NCBI GenBank assembly: GCA_035315885.1
Contig: DATFXM010000145.1
Coordinates: 1-54,157, forward strand
Source of the DNA: DATFXM01 sp035315885
Lineage (GTDB): Bacteria; Acidobacteriota; Blastocatellia; UBA7656
DNA length: 54,157 nucleotides
Reading direction: 5' to 3'
The notes beneath the pieces were generated by a model. The model was given only the letters and a program-made list of their open reading frames with translations. It did not search any database and was not told the DNA's origin. Below are positions 25,374-33,694 of this stretch, in pieces (within the stretch, counting starts at the first letter, position 1; the number at the start of each line of letters is the position of its first letter). Made by a program: the position numbers and the translations under genes.

Positions 25374-26543
25374 ATGAAGAGTTTTCTTAAATCCCTTTTT
25401 GGACAGCGCGTCGGCGCGCTGGTCGCAAAAGAGTTCAACCAGATTCGTCACGATCGCCGGTTGGCGATTTCTCTGGTCGTCCCGCCGGCCCTCCAACTGC
25501 TTGTGTTTGGTTTTGCGCTGAGCGCCAACGTCACCGACTTGAAGCTAGGAGTGGTTGACGACAGCAAGACGCCGGAAAGCCGCGAGCTGGCTGCGACCTT
25601 GAGCGAAAGCAAGACATTTCGACTGGCCGGATACTTTCTTTCGGTGAACGACCTTGGAGAAGCAATTGGACACGGTTCAATCGATTGCGGAGTGGTGATC
25701 CCGTACGACTACGCTCGCGATCTTCAACGGGGCCGAACGGTAACCGTTCAGTTCATCCTGAACGCAATGAACGCGAATACCGCGGCCATCAGTCAGGGTT
25801 ATGCTCTGGGGGTAATTCAAAGCTACAACTCGGTTGTTCGCCGCGAAGGAATTCGCGCCAACTTCAAACAGATCGCCGCTCAGGACGTCGCTCAGCGCGG
25901 GCTGGTCGTGTTACATCCTGCTTATCTTTACAACCCGGGCCTGGTGGGCTCCTGGTTCATCGTGACCGGAGTCTTTGGTCTTCTGCTTATTCTGAACAGT
26001 TCGATTGTGGCATCGGGCGCGATGGTCAAGGAGCGGGCGGCAGGAACGATTGAGCAACTGCTGATGTCGCCGGCGACGACTACTGAGATCATCGTCGCCA
26101 AAGTGATCCCGCTCTTCGCGCTGTTGTGCATGATGATGGTGGCCGCCATCTTGGTAATCAAGTTTATCTTCGACGTTCCGTTTCACGGCAACTTTCTTCT
26201 GGTGCTGGCGGCCGCGGCCCTCTGCATTCTGTCGGGCATAAGCATCGGCACGGTGATCGCAACGTTCAGCAAGTCGGCCCAACAGGCCACGCTGACCAGT
26301 TTCTTTGTAAACCCGCCGCTTTCAACCCTGTCAGGCGCGTTCAGTCCGATTGAGGCGATGCCCAAATGGCTTCAGCCGATCGCCGAGCTGAACCCGATCC
26401 ACCATTTCGTCACAATCGTCCGCGGCAGCATGCTTAAAGGAAGCGGACTCACGACGCTATGGCCCAATTTCGTGGGACTACTTGCGTTCACGCTGATACT
26501 CGTCGCGTTGAGTGTCTGGCGTTTCAGAAAACAGCTCAGCTAA
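25374..26543 (+). CDS. ABC-2 type permease, YbhR-like
   Basis: A 389-residue partner of the preceding permease with the same architecture: one helix (LAISLVVPPALQLLVFGFALS), a periplasmic domain, then five helices including the MVKERAAGTIEQLLMSPATT coupling segment. The ATG at 25374 is used; a longer frame to 25269 overlaps the previous gene and encodes no membrane start. It sits 2 bp after the YbhS-like stop. Homologues export small hydrophobic drugs or, in E. coli, have been linked to antibiotic and cation resistance; the substrate here is unknown. Confidence 0.92.
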   Translation: MKSFLKSLFGQRVGALVAKEFNQIRHDRRLAISLVVPPALQLLVFGFALSANVTDLKLGVVDDSKTPESRELAATLSESKTFRLAGYFLSVNDLGEAIGHGSIDCGVVIPYDYARDLQRGRTVTVQFILNAMNANTAAISQGYALGVIQSYNSVVRREGIRANFKQIAAQDVAQRGLVVLHPAYLYNPGLVGSWFIVTGVFGLLLILNSSIVASGAMVKERAAGTIEQLLMSPATTTEIIVAKVIPLFALLCMMMVAAILVIKFIFDVPFHGNFLLVLAAAALCILSGISIGTVIATFSKSAQQATLTSFFVNPPLSTLSGAFSPIEAMPKWLQPIAELNPIHHFVTIVRGSMLKGSGLTTLWPNFVGLLAFTLILVALSVWRFRKQLS

Positions 26544-26582
26544 CCGCAATCCTGAGACTTCTGGCAAAGGAGAGGAATAACT

Positions 26583-28187
26583 GTGCACCGAGATCTGATT
26601 TTCCAGTCGCGCACCACGCAGTCAATAAAACATGATTGGAGAAAACCGAAGAATGTGGCCCGTTGCCTATTGACTGTCGCGTGGTGCCTTGTTTCGACGC
26701 CGGTGCTGCTGTCGCAGGTTCCGCAGACCCCGTCACCGCCCAGCCCGCAGGCATCACAACTTCCCCTCTCGGGTAGAACCGCACAGAGCGGCTCGGTTTC
26801 GACTACTCAGGCGGGGGTGCCGGGAACTACGACGAGCGTGAACACGATAAATCCAACGGTGCAGATTCAAGGGCCTTTTACCGGGAGTACGCTGAGCACC
26901 GCGAGACTGCCCTTCACCGGAAGGCTCTCATTTCGCGAGGCGATAGAAAGGGGAACCGATTTCAATCTTGGCGCGATAGGGCTCACAAACACCGTGCGGC
27001 AGTCACGGGGTCAAGCGAGGACGGCACGCAGCGTTCTTCTTCCGAATGTAAGCGCCAACTTCACCGAAATGGTCGAGCAACTCGATTTGGCCGCCAGCGG
27101 GCTGGGCATGAGGTCGATCGGCGGCTTTTCGGCTCCGACGATCGTAGGTCCGTTCAATTTGTTTGATGCGCGCGCTTCGTTGACACAAACCGTGCTGGAC
27201 CTGACTGCGTTGAACAACTATCGGGCGGCTAAAGAGGTTTCGCGGGCAAACGAGCTTACCGCGGATGACGCGCGAGATCTTGTGGTGCTTGCGGTTGGGG
27301 CGACGTATCTGCAGGTGATTGCATCGAGGGCTCGAGTCCAGGCTGCACGAGCCCAGCTTGACACCGCGAACGCACTCTATCAGCAGACCGCGCAACAGCG
27401 AGGCGTTGGACTTGTGTCGCAAATCGATTTGAACCGCAGCCAGGTGCAAGCGCTAACGCAGCAGCAGCGGCTGGTCACATTACAAAATGACCTCTCGAAG
27501 CAAAAGATCACTCTGGCCCGGCTGACCGGGTTGCCGCCGACGGACAACTACGACATCACGGAGGATGTTCCCTTCTCTGCTGCGCCTCCTCTGACCCTGG
27601 AAGAAGCACTGCGGCAGGCGTTTGAACAGCGTTCTGATTTGAAGGCTGCGGAAGCCCAGTTGAAGGCTGCCGATCGTGCGCGCGCTGCAGCGCGATCCGA
27701 GCGGCTCCCATCGGTTTCATTGCGAGCAGACTACGGCATCATCGGTACGAATCCATCCCAGTCGCACGGGACATTCACCTTTGCCGCGACGGTTCACCTA
27801 CCGATCTGGCAAGGTGGGCGAACCGAAGGAAACATCGAGCAGGCTGAGGCAGCTTTTGGACAGCGGAAGGCGGAGATGGAAGACGTCAGGGGTCGCATCG
27901 AAACGGAGGTTCGAAACGCATATCTGGATTTGCAGGCTGCGACCAGCCAGGTAGACGTCGCGCAGAAGAACGTGCAGGCAAGCACTCAGAATCTGGAGCT
28001 CACGAGGCAGCGGTTTGAGGCAGGGGTCAGTGACAACGTGGAGGTAGTTCAGTCTCAGGAAGGTTTGTCATCGGCCCAACTGGACTACATCAACAGCGTG
28101 TTTGCGCACAACCTGGCGAAGCTGAGTCTCGCGCGCGCGATCGGCAAAGCAGCCGCCAACTTGAGTCAGTTCCTTAAACTGCAGTAA
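26583..28187 (+). CDS. TolC-family outer-membrane channel protein
   Basis: A 534-residue outer-membrane efflux protein. A signal sequence lies near residues 27-47 (ARCLLTVAWCLVSTPVLLSQ), then a Pro/Ser/Thr-rich linker of about 70 residues. Two OEP repeats follow: RLSFREAIERGTDFNLG and the Ala/Gln-rich helices to residue 330, then LTLEEALRQAFEQRSDLKAAEAQLKAA to the end. The GTG start at 26583 has GGAGAGG upstream. It closes the efflux operon, 39 bp after the second permease, so unlike E. coli ybhGFSR this system carries its own outer-membrane channel. Confidence 0.92.
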   Translation: MHRDLIFQSRTTQSIKHDWRKPKNVARCLLTVAWCLVSTPVLLSQVPQTPSPPSPQASQLPLSGRTAQSGSVSTTQAGVPGTTTSVNTINPTVQIQGPFTGSTLSTARLPFTGRLSFREAIERGTDFNLGAIGLTNTVRQSRGQARTARSVLLPNVSANFTEMVEQLDLAASGLGMRSIGGFSAPTIVGPFNLFDARASLTQTVLDLTALNNYRAAKEVSRANELTADDARDLVVLAVGATYLQVIASRARVQAARAQLDTANALYQQTAQQRGVGLVSQIDLNRSQVQALTQQQRLVTLQNDLSKQKITLARLTGLPPTDNYDITEDVPFSAAPPLTLEEALRQAFEQRSDLKAAEAQLKAADRARAAARSERLPSVSLRADYGIIGTNPSQSHGTFTFAATVHLPIWQGGRTEGNIEQAEAAFGQRKAEMEDVRGRIETEVRNAYLDLQAATSQVDVAQKNVQASTQNLELTRQRFEAGVSDNVEVVQSQEGLSSAQLDYINSVFAHNLAKLSLARAIGKAAANLSQFLKLQ

Positions 28188-28198
28188 GTGGTAGCGCA

Positions 28199-28322
28199 GG
28201 TTTAGGGTTTAGGGTTTAGAGTTCGCTTGATTCAGTAGCAATCTTCTGTCCCAAAACGAAATATCCTCCACCGATTTTACAAGCCTCAAATCAACGAACC
28301 CGAAACCCTGAACCAGAAACCG
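28199..28322. repeat. Heptamer arrays (TTTAGGG; AACCCGA/AACCAGA)
   Basis: GGTTTAGGGTTTAGGGTTTAGAG at 28199-28221 (in three units) is followed 75 bp later by a degenerate complementary run CGAACCC-GAAACCC-TGAACCA-GAAACCG (28295-28322). The 7-bp period is kept. It separates two convergent genes. The plant-telomere-like unit is coincidental. Confidence 0.85.
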
Positions 28323-28345
28323 CCGTACTGCCTACGGCGTCTGCC

Positions 28346-29587
28346 TCACGACCGATACGCTTCTCGGCCGATGCCCTGCACAGGAATTCCCTGGGACGCC
28401 AGTACCTCATGCTGCAGAGCGTACATGCACGCCGCAGCCTCATCGATCTTCCTGGCGAAGGCGATCGAGCCCATCAAGATAGGTTTTAACAGCTCGCGGT
28501 CTTGCACTCTCGCCCGCGGATACTCGTGCTCGATTATCAGGTGCGTATTCTCAATGTCCAGCGGCAGAAGCTCGCGGGCCGCAAGCTGATGGTCGAGCCA
28601 GTCCACGGTTCGGTTCTGCAAGTAGGCGAGCGGATCGTGACGCGCCGTTCCAGGCAACTCGTGCTCGGCTATCACCGTTTGTTTTTGCCAAGCCTTCGCC
28701 TGGTCCGACGGTTTATCAGATGCCCTCCCATCCTTCCAGTCACCTCGCTCCACCGTCTGGCCGCCGTAGCCCCACGCAGAAACGCCCTTCGCGTCGATCA
28801 CTTGTCCTTTCACATGAAAACCTCCAATCAGAAACGCGTAGCCGCTATCCTTCAAGTACTGAAACAGCGATCGCGTGTCCTGACCCATCAAAATCGCATG
28901 TGAAGGGTCATAGTGAATCCGAAGCTGATCCCCTACACCCGCACGCTCGCATATTCGATGCAATGCTATCCAGGTCCCCGGCGTATAGGCGATGTTGTTG
29001 TGAAAGTTGTCCCCGGTTGTCCATCCCGGCATCGGACACTGCTCGATTCTGTAGGTCAGCCCTCGCGCCTTCGCTTCTTTCAACAGAGGAACAAAATGCT
29101 CGGAAAAATCGAGCAGATTCTGATCCATGCTCAGTTTCTGATTGCGTCCCACAAACCCGCACACCGCATCGACTCCCAGTAACACCGCCGCATCAAACAC
29201 TCGCAGCATGAACGCGTGCTTCTTTTTTCGTCCTGCGACGTCGTCATGAAGCATGTTGTCGAAGTATGCGATATCAGATAAGCCCACCCGCTGTTCCTTT
29301 AGCGCCTGGGTAACGCGATCCGCGCGCGCCTTCGTAAAGGGCTGGCGCAAGTCCAGCGTATTAGCGGTCGGATCGAGCATCGCCTCATCCGGAATGTCCG
29401 CCTCGGAGGGATGGAGTGCGGCTGACAACTGTATATTGTCCGCTCCCAACTCTCTCGCATAAGCGATCCATTCCTCGATGGCGCGGTCGGGATCATTGTC
29501 TCGGACCTCTCTGGGCGTCAGTTCCTGCAGAGCTGCGGTAAGAACGCCAACCTTCATGAACTTCGGCGCGAACTGCTCGACTTGCAT
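28346..29587 (-). CDS. Sugar phosphate isomerase/epimerase (AP endonuclease 2-type TIM barrel)
   Basis: A 413-residue TIM-barrel protein of the xylose-isomerase-like superfamily. Visible barrel elements include ELGADNIQLSAALHPSEADIP, GVDAVCGFVGRN, LTYRIEQCPMPGW with a likely metal Glu, LRIHYDPSHAILMGQ with metal His and Asp, and FHVKGQVID. The C-terminus continues beyond the usual 280 residues. The ATG at 29587 is used because GGAGAG lies 6 bases upstream; the GTG at 29593 would sit on that site. It follows a Gfo/Idh/MocA dehydrogenase by 73 bp, a common pairing in inositol or unusual-sugar catabolism. Confidence 0.87.
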   Translation of the reverse strand: MQVEQFAPKFMKVGVLTAALQELTPREVRDNDPDRAIEEWIAYARELGADNIQLSAALHPSEADIPDEAMLDPTANTLDLRQPFTKARADRVTQALKEQRVGLSDIAYFDNMLHDDVAGRKKKHAFMLRVFDAAVLLGVDAVCGFVGRNQKLSMDQNLLDFSEHFVPLLKEAKARGLTYRIEQCPMPGWTTGDNFHNNIAYTPGTWIALHRICERAGVGDQLRIHYDPSHAILMGQDTRSLFQYLKDSGYAFLIGGFHVKGQVIDAKGVSAWGYGGQTVERGDWKDGRASDKPSDQAKAWQKQTVIAEHELPGTARHDPLAYLQNRTVDWLDHQLAARELLPLDIENTHLIIEHEYPRARVQDRELLKPILMGSIAFARKIDEAAACMYALQHEVLASQGIPVQGIGREAYRS

Positions 29588-29660
29588 GACCACCTCTCCA
29601 TTCTTCTATGAGAACTGTCAGGGCCGCGGATCCACTAGCCCGCCGCCGTTAGTCGTTCAA

Positions 29661-30824
29661 TCAATACTCAACTGCCGTCCAGCCCGAACCTTCTCTGCTG
29701 GACTTGACGATTGCATCTACGATGCAATTCACCCGATACCCGTCTTCGAAGGTCGGGAACTCAACCGGCGCTTTGTCGGAGACGCCATCCGCTGAAACAA
29801 ACTCGTAGATATTGCGCATCATGTTCTTGAACGCATCGGCCCAAGCTTCATTGTGTCCGCCCGGCAGGTTCGAATATCGCCGCACGGATTCGTCCAGGAG
29901 AGCGGGATCGAGCTGCAGAGTCCCGCTCGCATCGCCGCGGTGACCTATCCAGACCTTGTGGGCATCCTCCTGTATCCACCCGATAGAACCCTTCTCGCCG
30001 TTGACTTCAACTCTCAGATCGTTCTTGTGTCCGGGACAGACCTGCCCGACTGAAAAAGCTCCTCTCGCGCCGTTCTCGAATTCCACGAGCACAGAGCCGA
30101 GATCGTCCAATGTACAGTCGTAGTCCTCTACCCGTTCCGAGGCTCCCCCAGCAGCAAATGCTTCGCGGGAACGCCCCGGCTTCTTTCTCTTAGCGATTGT
30201 GGTGCTGAGGCTGGCTAGAACCCGAACGATCCGCAAGCCGGTGATGAATTGGGCGGTATCGCACCAGTGAGAGCCTATGTCGCCGACCGCACACGAAAGG
30301 CCGGCCTTTTCAGGCTCCAGGCGCCAGGAAAAGTCAGTCTCATAAAGCAAATGGTCTTGCAGATAGTAGCCGTGGACAAATCGAACAGTCCCGATTCCGC
30401 CTTTTGCAACCGTAGAGCGCGCCTGCTGCACAAGCGGGTTGAAACGATAGTTGAACGTAACAGCATTCACTACTCCGCGACTTTGAGCATCGTCCCGAAG
30501 CTCTTTGGCTTCAGCGGCGGTCATTGCCAAGGGCTTGTCGCAGATCACATGTTTCCCCGCGCGAATTGCGGCCTTCACCACGGGGCGGTGCAGATAGTTG
30601 GGAGTACAAACGTGAACGACCTGGACATCATCGTCTGCAAGAAGCTCCTCGTAACCTGCATAAGCGCGATCAATCGTGAGCCGGTCAGCTTTGCGAGAGG
30701 CAGATTCTTTGGTCGAGCTGGCTACTGCGATGAACTCGACATAGCCGAGCCGTCGCGCGGCTTCAACATGAAGCGGTCCGACGAATCCGGCTCCGATCAG
30801 ACCGGCTCTGATCTTTTTCGGCAT
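29661..30824 (-). CDS. Gfo/Idh/MocA family oxidoreductase
   Basis: A 387-residue NAD(P)-dependent sugar dehydrogenase. The Rossmann motif AGLIGAGFVGPLH starts at residue 7, and the signature CDKPLAMTAAEAKEL supplies the conserved Glu/Asp-Lys-Pro lysine. The C-terminal alpha/beta domain has DIGSHWCDTAQFITG with the usual Asp-x-x-x-His catalytic pair. AAGGAGGT lies just before the ATG. First gene of a two-gene operon with the TIM-barrel isomerase. Substrate unknown, likely an inositol or hexose derivative. Confidence 0.92.
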   Translation of the reverse strand: MPKKIRAGLIGAGFVGPLHVEAARRLGYVEFIAVASSTKESASRKADRLTIDRAYAGYEELLADDDVQVVHVCTPNYLHRPVVKAAIRAGKHVICDKPLAMTAAEAKELRDDAQSRGVVNAVTFNYRFNPLVQQARSTVAKGGIGTVRFVHGYYLQDHLLYETDFSWRLEPEKAGLSCAVGDIGSHWCDTAQFITGLRIVRVLASLSTTIAKRKKPGRSREAFAAGGASERVEDYDCTLDDLGSVLVEFENGARGAFSVGQVCPGHKNDLRVEVNGEKGSIGWIQEDAHKVWIGHRGDASGTLQLDPALLDESVRRYSNLPGGHNEAWADAFKNMMRNIYEFVSADGVSDKAPVEFPTFEDGYRVNCIVDAIVKSSREGSGWTAVEY

Positions 30825-30902
30825 ACGACCTCCTTAAAATCGTTAACTGCAGTCTCGAAGTATTACTATCAATCACCCGGCCCAGTAAAGGTCAATTGGA
30901 CG

Positions 30903-30929
30903 AGAGTGCCGAGTGCTGGGTGCTGAGTT
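30903..30929. repeat. Heptamer array (GAGTGCT/GGGTGCT)
   Basis: Four units of GAGTGCC/GAGTGCT/GGGTGCT in tandem lie 15-40 bases before the start of the second amine oxidase, within its probable 5' leader. Confidence 0.8.
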
Positions 30930-30943
30930 ACAATCTCGGAGTA

Positions 30944-32356
30944 ATGACCGGGATTGGAAACAAAGAACCAGTCGCCGAGCGACCAGATGTAGTAGTCATC
31001 GGAGCGGGAGTCTCCGGTCTGGCTGCAGCGCGCCGGCTCGCGCTGGCCGGGTTGAACGTCACCGTGCTGGAAGCGCGAGATCGCATCGGAGGGCGCGTGT
31101 TCACCCTCAGGGACGATCGCTCTCCAATACCGATAGAGCTCGGAGCCGAATTCCTGCATGGAAAACCTCCAGAGACGCTCGGCATTGTCGAAGCTGCTCG
31201 ACTGATACTCGGACACGCATCGCACCATCATTGGTATCTGCACAATGGCGTCCTGATAAGATCCGACATCTTCTGGTCGGAGCTGCAGGACATCATGGAC
31301 CGGATGAAACAAGTCACCGGCCCTGATCTGTCATTCGAGGAGTTCCTAAAAGGCTGCGTCAAGAGTGAGCGGCTCAGCGATACAAGATTGGTCGCTTCGC
31401 TATTCGTGCAGGGTTTCCACGCCGCCGACACCAGGCGCATCAGCGTGAAGAGCATCAATCAGGAGAACATTGCATCGGACCAGATCGACGGCGACAAGCC
31501 GTTGCGCGTCTTGAGCGGATATGACGGAGTCGCCCATTGGCTATATGAGCAGGCAACCTCGAACGGAGCTACGTTTCAACTCAATTCGGTTGTTGGCGAA
31601 GTACGATGGAAAGTGGGGCACGTTCGAATCTCGACGGCCGAGAATGGTGCCGCGGTCTTCGAAGCGCCGCGTGCGTTGATAACCGTTCCGCTCGGAGTCC
31701 TGCAGGCGACACAGGGGCAACGCGGCGCGATCCGATTTGAACCACCCATTCCGCGGAAGGAAGCAGCGGCTCGGGATCTGGCCATGGGACAAGTGGTCAG
31801 GTTTATTTTTCTCTTCCGGGAGCGCTTCTGGGAAAACCTCGCTCTTCCAACCGAGCACGGCACTCAAGAACTGTCCGACCTTGGCTTCATCCATCTTGCC
31901 GACGAAGCTATTCCGACGTGGTGGACGCAATTGCCTGTTCGCGCCCCAGTACTTGTTGGCTGGTCTGGAGGTCCAACAGCCGAACAGCTAGCGCACACCG
32001 ATGAATCGACAGCGGTTGATCGCGCGCTTGTCTCGTTGAGCAACACTCTGGGAGTCTCGAAAAGCAAAATAGATCGCCTGCTCGAGCACTATTATTTTCA
32101 CAACTGGAGCACCGATCCGTTTTCGCGCGGCGCTTACAGCTACGTTCCCGCGGGCGCTATGGAGGCACAGGCGGAGCTTGCGTCCGCAGTCGATGCCACG
32201 CTGTTTTTCGCCGGAGAGGCCACGAATACTGAAGGGCACAGCGGGACAGTCCACGGCGCGATCGCTACTGGCGAGCGAGCTGCTCGAGAAATCATCGAAA
32301 GCCTTTCGACGTCGACATCAAGGACCGATGCAAAGACGCATGCCAAGCAGAGTTGA
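30944..32356 (+). CDS. Flavin amine oxidase (polyamine/monoamine oxidase family)
   Basis: A 470-residue FAD-dependent amine oxidase. The dinucleotide motif VVVIGAGVSGLAAARRLA begins near residue 16, followed by VLEARDRIGGRVFT and ELGAEFLHG. The C-terminal FAD block is FFAGEATNTEGHSGTVHGA. The substrate domain has the WSTDPFSRGAYSYVPAG segment seen in polyamine oxidase and LSD1-type enzymes. The ATG at 30944 is taken since upstream codons are translated heptamer repeat. Its product should be an aldehyde plus H2O2. It is not linked to other catabolic genes and converges with the secreted Cys-Cys-Pro protein. Confidence 0.9.
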   Translation: MTGIGNKEPVAERPDVVVIGAGVSGLAAARRLALAGLNVTVLEARDRIGGRVFTLRDDRSPIPIELGAEFLHGKPPETLGIVEAARLILGHASHHHWYLHNGVLIRSDIFWSELQDIMDRMKQVTGPDLSFEEFLKGCVKSERLSDTRLVASLFVQGFHAADTRRISVKSINQENIASDQIDGDKPLRVLSGYDGVAHWLYEQATSNGATFQLNSVVGEVRWKVGHVRISTAENGAAVFEAPRALITVPLGVLQATQGQRGAIRFEPPIPRKEAAARDLAMGQVVRFIFLFRERFWENLALPTEHGTQELSDLGFIHLADEAIPTWWTQLPVRAPVLVGWSGGPTAEQLAHTDESTAVDRALVSLSNTLGVSKSKIDRLLEHYYFHNWSTDPFSRGAYSYVPAGAMEAQAELASAVDATLFFAGEATNTEGHSGTVHGAIATGERAAREIIESLSTSTSRTDAKTHAKQS

Positions 32357-32359
32357 AGC

Positions 32360-32580
32360 GACGAAGAACTCGAACACCTTGGCGGCCTTTGCGAATCTTT
32401 GCGGCCTTTGCGTGAAACCTGAAATTTGATCTTCATCTAACGACGGCGACATTCGCCGCTGTCCCTTTAATCGATGAGATTAGTTTTCGGGTTTTCACAC
32501 AAAGACCGCAAAGATTCGCAAAGGCCGCAAAAAATCGAAGAGTCCGCCAAGCTCTCCGAGTCCTTCTTCGGACAATCGTT
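32360..32580. repeat. Inverted pair of CGCAAAG-type repeats
   Basis: Left arm 32360-32420 (GAACTCGAACACCTTGGCGG then GGCCTTTGCGAATCTTTGCGG then CCTTTGCGTGAAACC) is complementary to right arm 32490-32580, apart from a 20-odd-base insertion, across a 70-bp centre. The structure fills the gap between two convergent stop codons and could form a very long hairpin. Confidence 0.88.
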
Positions 32581-32587
32581 TTCGTAG

Positions 32588-33049
32588 TCAATTGCTCTGG
32601 CGCTTGAACCAGGGAGAGAACTCAGCCCTGATGAATTCTTTCACGCCCTCCTCACCGGTGAGCCGCCACCAGAGTTTGCCACCTTCGCGTTCCAGTCGAA
32701 TCGCGATATCGAAAAAGGGGCAACACGAGTGCTCCATCGGCGTGAACTGGGCGAGCTTCTGATAGGTGCCAGGTTCGAATGGCAATTCGAACTCGTAGCC
32801 ATCGGAGAGCTCCCGAACGCCGAGCAAACTTGATCGCAAGCTCATTGCGATCTCCTGCTGACGCTTTCGTTGCTCTGCAGTCAGTGAGGTTCGGTCGCAG
32901 AAAAAGTTAGTCTTCACCGTCGTCCGCGAGTTGGAATCACTCTTCTGTGTGACCGGCCGTTGAATGTCGGGCGCTTGCGCGGTGTTGGCCACGGTGCTCG
33001 CAGACAGAGCAAGACAGGCTGCGGCGATTGGATTAAACATACGCTTCAT
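32588..33049 (-). CDS. Secreted CCPF-motif protein, MerR-controlled
   Basis: A 153-residue protein with a signal peptide (MFNPIAAACLALSASTVANTAQA). The mature part has a Cys in NFFCDRTSLT, a helix TAEQRKRQQEIAMSLRSSL, a strand YEFELPFEPGTYQKLAQF, then the conserved EHSCCPFFDIAIRLE and WWRLTGEEGVKEFI. Cytoplasmic relatives with the same Cys-Cys-Pro-Phe block occur beside metal or redox regulators; their role is not known to me. The vicinal Cys pair plus a third Cys suggests thiol-metal or redox chemistry in the envelope. AAAGGAG lies 7 bases before the ATG. It is transcribed away from the MerR gene from a promoter with a MerR-type operator. Confidence 0.8.
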   Translation of the reverse strand: MKRMFNPIAAACLALSASTVANTAQAPDIQRPVTQKSDSNSRTTVKTNFFCDRTSLTAEQRKRQQEIAMSLRSSLLGVRELSDGYEFELPFEPGTYQKLAQFTPMEHSCCPFFDIAIRLEREGGKLWWRLTGEEGVKEFIRAEFSPWFKRQSN

Positions 33050-33072
33050 TAATTTACTCCTTTACTATCGAC

Positions 33073-33105
33073 ATACTCAGACTCAGAACTCGCTACTCAG
33101 AACTC
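33073..33105. repeat. Heptamer array (ACTCAGA)
   Basis: Degenerate ACTCAGA/ACTCGCT units in tandem lie in the 5' leader of the secreted CCPF gene, directly downstream of its promoter. Confidence 0.75.
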
Positions 33106-33112
33106 TTTCTCG

Positions 33113-33143
33113 ACCGTACAACTTCAAGTCGACTTTAAGTCAA
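33113..33143 (-). promoter_or_regulatory. MerR-type promoter with 19-bp spacer and operator dyad
   Basis: Read on the minus strand: TTGACT (33138-33143), a 19-base spacer, then TACGGT (33113-33118). The spacer holds the dyad ACTTAAAG-TCGA-CTTGAAGT (33121-33140; seven of eight arm positions pair). An over-long 19-bp spacer with the dyad inside it is the hallmark of promoters activated by MerR, ZntR, CueR or SoxR through DNA untwisting. It drives the secreted CCPF gene (start 33049), with the MerR gene divergent at 33212. Confidence 0.75.
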
Positions 33144-33211
33144 GGATTTTCTTTTGGGCGATTGGTAGAGCCCCGTTTACAACCGAAGTCCGTTGTTCTA
33201 GAGTGGCTGGT

Positions 33212-33598
33212 ATGCCGGAGCTCTCAATCTCGGAGGTTGCGCAGCGGATGGGACTTCGGGCGTCGGCCATTCGCTATTACGAGCAGATTGGAGTATTGCC
33301 CCGTGCACGCCGCGTCAGCGGCAGAAGACGCTACGATCAAACCACGCTGGAGAGGCTCGCGGTGATCCAGCGCGCTCGACAGGCGGGCTTCAGTCTGGAC
33401 GAAATCCGTCAACTCTTTTTCGGTTTTGCGAGGACGACGCGGCCTTCTGAGCGATGGGAGAAACTGGCTCAGCGCAAACTAGCAGAGCTCGAAGCGCTGA
33501 CTCAAGAGATCGAATCGATGCGGACCCTCCTTCAGGAGTCATGCGGCTGCGAAGCCCTTGATGAGTGCGGCAAGCGATTGCTCCACCATAAGTGCTGA
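33212..33598 (+). CDS. MerR-family transcriptional regulator
   Basis: A 128-residue MerR regulator. The N-terminal winged helix has ISEVAQRMGLRASAIRYYEQIGVLP and the wing RRRYDQTTLERLAVIQRA. A dimerisation coiled coil spans about residues 80-108. The C-terminal sensor has Cys111, Cys113, Cys119 and a terminal Cys128 (CGCEALDEC), a pattern suited to a metal ion or redox cluster. The ATG at 33212 is preferred to the GTG at 33203. A MerR-type operator/promoter lies 70-100 bp upstream facing the other way, so its target is the secreted CCPF protein and possibly itself. Confidence 0.92.
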   Translation: MPELSISEVAQRMGLRASAIRYYEQIGVLPRARRVSGRRRYDQTTLERLAVIQRARQAGFSLDEIRQLFFGFARTTRPSERWEKLAQRKLAELEALTQEIESMRTLLQESCGCEALDECGKRLLHHKC

Positions 33599-33694
33599 CC
33601 TTCTGATTCATCGAGATTTTCAAAGGTGCATAGACCGCAAAGGCCAGATCGACTTTCGCAGAATTGTGCTGCGGCCTGGATCAGCTCGTCAAAA

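Noticed and set aside
28199..28221. Telomere-like TTTAGGG repeat suggesting a linear replicon end
   Set aside because: Only three units, internal, between two ordinary genes, and one of many unrelated heptamers.
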